Positions 14,419-18,445 of a DNA stretch of 18,445 nucleotides are shown here, piece by piece. The position numbers and the translations under genes were made by a program. Each line of letters opens with the position of its first letter. The first letter of the stretch is position 1. Where the stretch lies: contig JAGBYV010000063.1 of the NCBI GenBank assembly GCA_017628595.1, positions 1-18,445 on the forward strand, written 5' to 3'. This stretch comes from Alistipes sp. GTDB taxonomy: Bacteria > Bacteroidota > Bacteroidia > Bacteroidales > Rikenellaceae. The notes under the pieces are model-generated. The model searched no databases, was not told where the DNA came from, and saw only the letters and a list, made by a program, of their open reading frames with translations.

Positions 14419-14426
14419 TATATTTG
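14419..14426 (+). promoter_or_regulatory. Possible -7 promoter box before the glutaminyl cyclase gene
   Basis: TATATTTG matches TAnnTTTG and lies 18 bases before the ATG at 14445, downstream of the terminator where a new promoter is expected. No good -33 TTG is found at the usual spacing, so only the -7 element is supported. Confidence 0.45.
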
Positions 14427-14444
14427 TTGGAAAATAGTTTTGTT

Positions 14445-15236
14445 ATGAAGAGTTTAATCATTGCACTTGCATTGTCTATGTCGATTGTGGCATGCGGGTC
14501 GCAGCCATCGAAGAGTGTTTCGCAGCCTGCCATCGTGCAGCCCGTACAATACACCTACAAAGTCAAGAATACCTACCCTCATTGTACCCACTGCTATACG
14601 CAGGGCCTTCAGTATGTCGATGGTCTGATGTGGGAGGGCACGGGCGAGTATGGCTCATCGCAGGTCGTTACATACGAATTGGGACAGGATGCTCCGCGTG
14701 TGGAGTTGTCGTTGCCTGGCAGCGAGTTTGGCGAGGGCATCACACTACTGGGCGGCGAAATGTTCCAGCTGACATGGGAATCCAATGTCTGCCATGTCTA
14801 TGATGTAGCCTCACGCAAAAAGTTGCGTGACCATCGTTATCCGGGCGAGGGCTGGGGGCTTACCACCGATGGTGAGAAGCTGTATATGTCGAACGGCACC
14901 TCTACGATCTATCGTGTAGATCCTAAAACGTTCCAGCGTGAGGGTCGCATAACGGTTACGTTGCGTGGCGAGGCTCTCAACTATATCAACGAGCTGGAGT
15001 GGATCGATGGCAAGATTTGGGCAAACGTATATACGACCAACTTTATAGTCATCATCAACCCTGAAACAGGAGTTGTTGAGGGTATGATCGATTGCGAGGG
15101 CCTGCTCTCGGATGAGGATATAACCACACGCACCGATGTACTGAATGGTATTGCATACGATGCGGCGGCAAAACGAATCTTTGTTACAGGCAAGCGTTGG
15201 AATAAACTTTTCGAGATCGAAATTGTAAAACGTTAG
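14445..15236 (+). CDS. Glutaminyl-peptide cyclotransferase (plant/bacterial type) lipoprotein
   Basis: Enzyme that converts N-terminal glutamine of peptides to pyroglutamate, releasing ammonia; five-bladed beta-propeller of the papaya type, 263 residues. Conserved blocks are YTQGLQYVDGLMWEGTGEYG (51-70, with E64), INELEWIDGKIWANVYTT (181-198) and DVLNGIAYD plus IFVTGKRWNKLFEI (231-258). The signal peptide ends in SIVAC, with lipidated C17, so it acts in the envelope. The block that usually reads HDxxAFTQG is HCTHCYTQG here, with an unusual C47/C50 pair. The ATG at 14445 begins a good signal sequence; the in-frame TTG at 14424 overlaps the predicted promoter box. It is the first gene of the downstream operon, 4 bases before the methyltransferase. 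Confidence 0.92.
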   Translation: MKSLIIALALSMSIVACGSQPSKSVSQPAIVQPVQYTYKVKNTYPHCTHCYTQGLQYVDGLMWEGTGEYGSSQVVTYELGQDAPRVELSLPGSEFGEGITLLGGEMFQLTWESNVCHVYDVASRKKLRDHRYPGEGWGLTTDGEKLYMSNGTSTIYRVDPKTFQREGRITVTLRGEALNYINELEWIDGKIWANVYTTNFIVIINPETGVVEGMIDCEGLLSDEDITTRTDVLNGIAYDAAAKRIFVTGKRWNKLFEIEIVKR

Positions 15237-15240
15237 AGAG

Positions 15241-16125
15241 ATGAAACTGGAACAACTTTTAGCAAGAAAGATATTACTTATGGATGGTGCTATGGGCACG
15301 GCTCTTATAGCACGTGGCGCCAAAGGGGCTCTGGAGATGCTAAATGTGGAGTCAGCGGCCCAGGTCGAGGCTCTGCATGAGGAGTATCTGCAGGCCGGTG
15401 CCGATATTATCACCACCAACACCATTTGTGCCGATGCGCTCTCACTTGCCGAGTATGGTCTGCAGAGTCGCTCGTATGAGTTGGCACGAGCAGGAGCCGA
15501 GTTGGCACGCCGCGTTGCTGATAAATACTCCACTACGGAGCATCCCCGACTCGTAGCCGGTTCGGTTGGCCCCACAACACGCAACCTTACGCTGGCTAAT
15601 GATACCACGGCCGAGCAGATGGCGGCCGTTTATGCCGATGTGATCCGAGGCCTGAAGGATGGTGGAGTAGATATCATCCTTATCGAATCGGTTATGGATG
15701 CAGCCAATGCAAAGGTCGCAATCGAGGAGTGCAGAAAGATAGATGCTGATATTCCCATCATCCTCTCTGCGGTTCTTTCACGCATCGCAGGTCGTGTGGC
15801 CAGCGGTGCTACAATAGCCAAGTTCCTGGAGGATCTGCCTATGGAGCAGGTCGCCGTCGTTGGTTTTAACTGTACGAACGGTCCTAAGCCGATGACCGAT
15901 GCCATTAAGACACTGTCTGCGGCGTGCGACAAGCCGTTGGTGGCGTATCCTGCGGCGGGACAACCCGTGGTGGCAGCCAACCACTTTGCTAAGGAGATGG
16001 AGCAGATGTGCCGCGCGGGCCTTTTGAATATTGTCGGCGGTTGTTGTGGTACTACTCCCGACTATATCGCCCAACTGGCCAAGGTGACACAACGCTGGCG
16101 TCCCCGAAAAGTAGTAAAAAAGTAA
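15241..16125 (+). CDS. Homocysteine S-methyltransferase family protein (stand-alone domain)
   Basis: Zinc-dependent TIM-barrel methyltransferase, 294 residues, equivalent to the N-terminal homocysteine-binding domain of MetH or to BhmT/MmuM enzymes. DGAMGT (15-20) opens the barrel. The zinc ligands are C211 in GFNCTNGP and C268/C269 in GGCCGTTP. No folate-, cobalamin- or SAM-reactivation domain follows, so it is either a self-contained enzyme using another methyl donor (S-methylmethionine or betaine type) or half of a split methionine synthase. The rest of such a system is not in the window. It lies 4 bases after the cyclotransferase and 11 before the amidohydrolase, so it is co-transcribed. 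There is no lipoprotein or signal peptide; it should be cytoplasmic. Confidence 0.9.
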   Translation: MKLEQLLARKILLMDGAMGTALIARGAKGALEMLNVESAAQVEALHEEYLQAGADIITTNTICADALSLAEYGLQSRSYELARAGAELARRVADKYSTTEHPRLVAGSVGPTTRNLTLANDTTAEQMAAVYADVIRGLKDGGVDIILIESVMDAANAKVAIEECRKIDADIPIILSAVLSRIAGRVASGATIAKFLEDLPMEQVAVVGFNCTNGPKPMTDAIKTLSAACDKPLVAYPAAGQPVVAANHFAKEMEQMCRAGLLNIVGGCCGTTPDYIAQLAKVTQRWRPRKVVKK

Positions 16126-16136
16126 ACTTTTAAGAT

Positions 16137-17237
16137 ATGAATACGGTAGATTTTCGTCGTCATCTGCATTCGCACCCCGAACTTTCGTTCGAGGAGCACT
16201 CGACGGCAGCCTTTATCTCCGAGCAGCTGGATGCGCTGGGGATCGAACATCGTCCCATTGCAAAGACCGGTATCCTGGCGCGTATTGAGGGTCGCCGAGG
16301 CAATCTGAAGCGATGTGTTGTGCTTCGTGCCGATATTGATGCCCTGCCTTTGCAGGAGATGACCGGTGTGGAGTGGGCTTCGCAGTGTGAGGGTGTGATG
16401 CACGGATGTGGGCACGATTGCCATGCGGCGATATTGTATGGTGTGTTGAAGCGTCTGCAGTCTGATCGCGACTTCGAGGGTACGGTGCTTGGCCTTTTCC
16501 AGCCGGGCGAGGAGCGAGGCTTTGCCGGTGCTCGCAAGGTGTTGGATGAGGATCCTTTTAAGGATTATGATGTGGCAGCTGTTATCGGTGAGCATGTCGA
16601 TGCCAGTCTGGAGGTTGGCGAATTTGGCTTCTGCCCGGGTAAGTTTATGGCCTCGGCAGATGCGTTGTGCCTGACCGTTAAGGGTGCGGGTGGCACTCCG
16701 TCGCAAGGTGCGAAGAATCCGATTGTTGCAGCAGCTGATCTTGTTATGCGACTTAATGCCTTCAACAGCGACGTGTGTACATTGTCGGTCAATAAGGTTG
16801 TGGCTGAGGGTCTGCCCGATCATCTGCCCGAGGAGTGTCGTTGCGAGGCTATGATGCGTGCCTTTGACGAGAAACTGCGATTGCGTATCAAGGATATGAT
16901 TGCACATGCGGTCGAGGAGGTGGAGTATAAGTATGATGTTGGGGTGAGTGTGGATATTCACGACGGCTACCCATGCGTCGAGAATGACACTCAACTTACC
17001 TACGAAGCGATGCTTATGGCCGATAGTTGCGGCTTTGTGGTGCGCGATCTGGAGCGTATTGAGGGCGAGGAGGATTTCGGATGTTATTCGCAGCTCTATC
17101 CATCGCTATATTATCGACTTGGCGTAGGACGCGAGGCAGGCCGTAAGCATACGGCGTCGTTTCTGCCCGACGAGCGTGCCCTTGCCATTGGCGAGGAGTT
17201 TATGTATCAACTCTCATTAAGTATTCTGAACAAATGA
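16137..17237 (+). CDS. M20D family amidohydrolase (N-acyl-amino-acid/peptide amidohydrolase)
   Basis: Metal-dependent amidohydrolase, 366 residues, cytoplasmic, related to hippurate hydrolase and N-acetyl-L-amino-acid deacetylases such as DapL-pathway enzymes. The metal ligands are visible: C91 and H93 in HGCGHDCH, E125/E126 in FQPGEE, H153 in GEHVD, and H338 in KHTASF. R64-A-D-I-D-A-L (64-70) is the typical ADxDALP region. In the lid/dimerisation domain the usual GGH reads GGT (185-187) and the loop after it is unusual, so substrate contacts there may differ. It starts 11 bases after the methyltransferase and overlaps the RNase R gene by 4 bases (ATGA), which suggests coupled translation. 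The substrate cannot be named from sequence. Confidence 0.91.
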   Translation: MNTVDFRRHLHSHPELSFEEHSTAAFISEQLDALGIEHRPIAKTGILARIEGRRGNLKRCVVLRADIDALPLQEMTGVEWASQCEGVMHGCGHDCHAAILYGVLKRLQSDRDFEGTVLGLFQPGEERGFAGARKVLDEDPFKDYDVAAVIGEHVDASLEVGEFGFCPGKFMASADALCLTVKGAGGTPSQGAKNPIVAAADLVMRLNAFNSDVCTLSVNKVVAEGLPDHLPEECRCEAMMRAFDEKLRLRIKDMIAHAVEEVEYKYDVGVSVDIHDGYPCVENDTQLTYEAMLMADSCGFVVRDLERIEGEEDFGCYSQLYPSLYYRLGVGREAGRKHTASFLPDERALAIGEEFMYQLSLSILNK

Positions 17238-18445
17238 AACAGTTAAAAAAACGAGATAGAAGGGCGGCCCGCAATGGTGCACCGACAGATTCGAAGAGTA
17301 TTCGTGCGGCATTTATCATCAATATGTTTCGCGAATTTCCCGATAGAGTATTCTCTTTAAAGCAACTAACCTCAGCTTCGGGTGGAAATTCGAAGGAGGC
17401 TCGCTACATTGTGCGTGATGTGGTGGAAACGCTGGTTATGGAGGGTGTTGTGGATTGCCATGGCCGCGATAAGTATCAACTGTCGACATCTCAGCTGCCT
17501 CACTACGAGGGTGTGGTTGATATGATAGGCTCGGGAGCTGCCTATGTTAAGGTAGAGGCGCTTGAGAGCGATATCTACGTGCATCAGCGCAATGTGAATT
17601 ATGCCCTGGAGGGCGACCGTGTGGAGGTGGTACTCCAGCGTCAGGCTGTGCGCGAGGGCGATCGTCCCGAGGGTGCCGTAACACGCATCATCGAGCGTAG
17701 CAATAAGCAATATGTGGGTGTTGCAGAGGTAAGCCGTGCCGCAATCTTCGTACGTCCTGATGCCCGCAAACTCCCGATGGATGTCTTCTTCCCGCGCAAG
17801 GAGTATCCGCAGGTTAAGGATGGCGACAAGGTGGTGTTTCGTGTTACGGAGTGGCACGAGGGGCTGCGTTCGCCACGTGGAGTGATTGTAGATGTGTTGG
17901 GCCAGACGGGTGATAATGATGCTGAGATGCATGCTATTCTTGCCGAGTATGATCTGCCATACCGTTTCGAGCAGGAGATTGAGGATGCTGCACTTGCCAT
18001 CGATGGCCGCATCACAGAGAGCGATTATGCCGAAAGACGCGATTTCCGTGATATTGTGACATTTACCATCGATCCGGCTGATGCCAAGGATTTCGACGAT
18101 GCCCTGTCAATCCGCAAGGTTGAGGATGGTGTCTGGGAGGTGGGAGTTCATATCGCCGATGTGACACACTATATCCGTCCCGATGACGTGCTTGACTGCG
18201 AGGCGCGTGATCGAGGCACGTCGGTATATCTTGTCGATCGTACGGTGCCTATGTTGCCTGAGCGCCTGTGTAACGAACTGTGCTCTTTGCGCCCCAATGA
18301 GGAGAAACTCTGCTTCTCGGCGGTATTCAAGCTCAACGAGAATGCCGAGGTGCTGGATGAGTGGTTCGGTCGCACGGTTATCTATTCCGATCGCCGCTTT
18401 ACCTATGCCGAGGCGCAGGCACGCATCGAAACAGGCGTGGGTGAC
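17234..18445 (+). CDS. rnr: Ribonuclease R (RNase II/R family), C-terminus cut off by window edge
   Basis: Processive 3'-to-5' exoribonuclease that degrades structured RNA; 404 codons are open from ATG 17234 to the right edge with no stop. A basic N-terminus and a winged-helix-like region (about 22-90) come first. Cold-shock-type RNA-binding domains (about 90-225) follow, with HYEGVVDMIGSGAAYV at 90-105. The RNB catalytic domain begins near 265. The four metal-binding aspartates are present in DPADAKDFDDALS (D280, D286, D288, D289), followed by VGVHIADVTHYI. Full-length RNase R usually exceeds 700 residues, so the rest of RNB and the S1 domain are outside the window. The start codon overlaps the amidohydrolase stop by 4 bases. 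The domain order favours RNase R over RNase II. Confidence 0.93.
   Translation, partial: MKQLKKRDRRAARNGAPTDSKSIRAAFIINMFREFPDRVFSLKQLTSASGGNSKEARYIVRDVVETLVMEGVVDCHGRDKYQLSTSQLPHYEGVVDMIGSGAAYVKVEALESDIYVHQRNVNYALEGDRVEVVLQRQAVREGDRPEGAVTRIIERSNKQYVGVAEVSRAAIFVRPDARKLPMDVFFPRKEYPQVKDGDKVVFRVTEWHEGLRSPRGVIVDVLGQTGDNDAEMHAILAEYDLPYRFEQEIEDAALAIDGRITESDYAERRDFRDIVTFTIDPADAKDFDDALSIRKVEDGVWEVGVHIADVTHYIRPDDVLDCEARDRGTSVYLVDRTVPMLPERLCNELCSLRPNEEKLCFSAVFKLNENAEVLDEWFGRTVIYSDRRFTYAEAQARIETGVGD

Noticed and set aside
14435..14442. Second TAnnTTTG match (TAGTTTTG) before the cyclase gene
   Set aside because: It ends two bases before the ATG, so transcription would start inside the coding sequence; probably chance in AT-rich DNA.
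14424..14444. TTG start for the glutaminyl cyclase gene
   Set aside because: It overlaps the predicted -7 box, and ATG 14445 gives a typical lipoprotein signal.
14811..15608. Minus-strand open frame of 265 codons
   Set aside because: It crosses two well-supported plus-strand genes and has no family features.
16062..16994. Long open frame on the minus strand (310 codons)
   Set aside because: It lies opposite the amidohydrolase, shows no recognisable domain, and is explained by codon bias of the real gene.
1..18445. tRNA, rRNA, CRISPR arrays, insertion sequences, attachment sites
   Set aside because: I looked for them on both strands and saw no supporting repeat pattern, transposase or cloverleaf sequence.

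Overview
The window looks like chromosomal DNA of a member of the Bacteroidota, probably Bacteroidales. Four consecutive secreted proteins carry short lipoprotein signals. Two intergenic spots match the Bacteroidota -7 box TAnnTTTG. Most gene starts lack a strong Shine-Dalgarno sequence and follow A-rich leaders. The genus cannot be fixed from the sequence alone. Almost all bases are coding; I see no tRNA, rRNA, CRISPR array, insertion sequence or phage gene, and no gap over 150 bases.

Minus strand, 8821 down to 1. rsmE (16S rRNA m3U1498 methyltransferase) is followed by six tightly packed genes for a membrane complex related to complex I and group 4 [NiFe] hydrogenases. Their order is HyfB-, HyfC-, HyfE-, HyfF- and HyfG-like, then a fused HyfH-HyfI-like protein. 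The start of a Na+/alanine (AGCS) symporter gene follows 11 bases later and runs off the left edge.

This complex is the main discovery. The large subunit has lost all four cysteines that bind the NiFe centre. The small-subunit domain has lost all four canonical proximal-cluster cysteines. The ferredoxin domain has lost exactly the four ligands of one of its two [4Fe-4S] clusters and kept the other four. The membrane subunits keep the main conserved ion-channel residues. It therefore resembles the poorly understood Ehr (energy-converting hydrogenase-related) complexes, here stripped to at most one canonical Fe-S cluster. In addition, the first five genes lie in one reading frame, each separated from the next by one stop codon and one further codon.

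Plus strand, 8873 to 14358. An apparent operon encodes two tandem M3 (Dcp-like) metallopeptidase lipoproteins and a GH43-family glycosidase lipoprotein, closed by a clear intrinsic terminator. A perfect 16-bp palindrome between rsmE and the first peptidase gene places a -7 box on each strand, so it may be a shared divergent promoter.

Plus strand, 14419 to the right edge. A second apparent operon encodes a glutaminyl-peptide cyclotransferase lipoprotein, a stand-alone homocysteine S-methyltransferase, an M20D amidohydrolase and the first 404 residues of RNase R. The two plus-strand groups together suggest envelope peptide and glycan breakdown plus amino-acid salvage. The Na+/alanine symporter beside the ion-pumping complex fits the same theme, but that link is inference.
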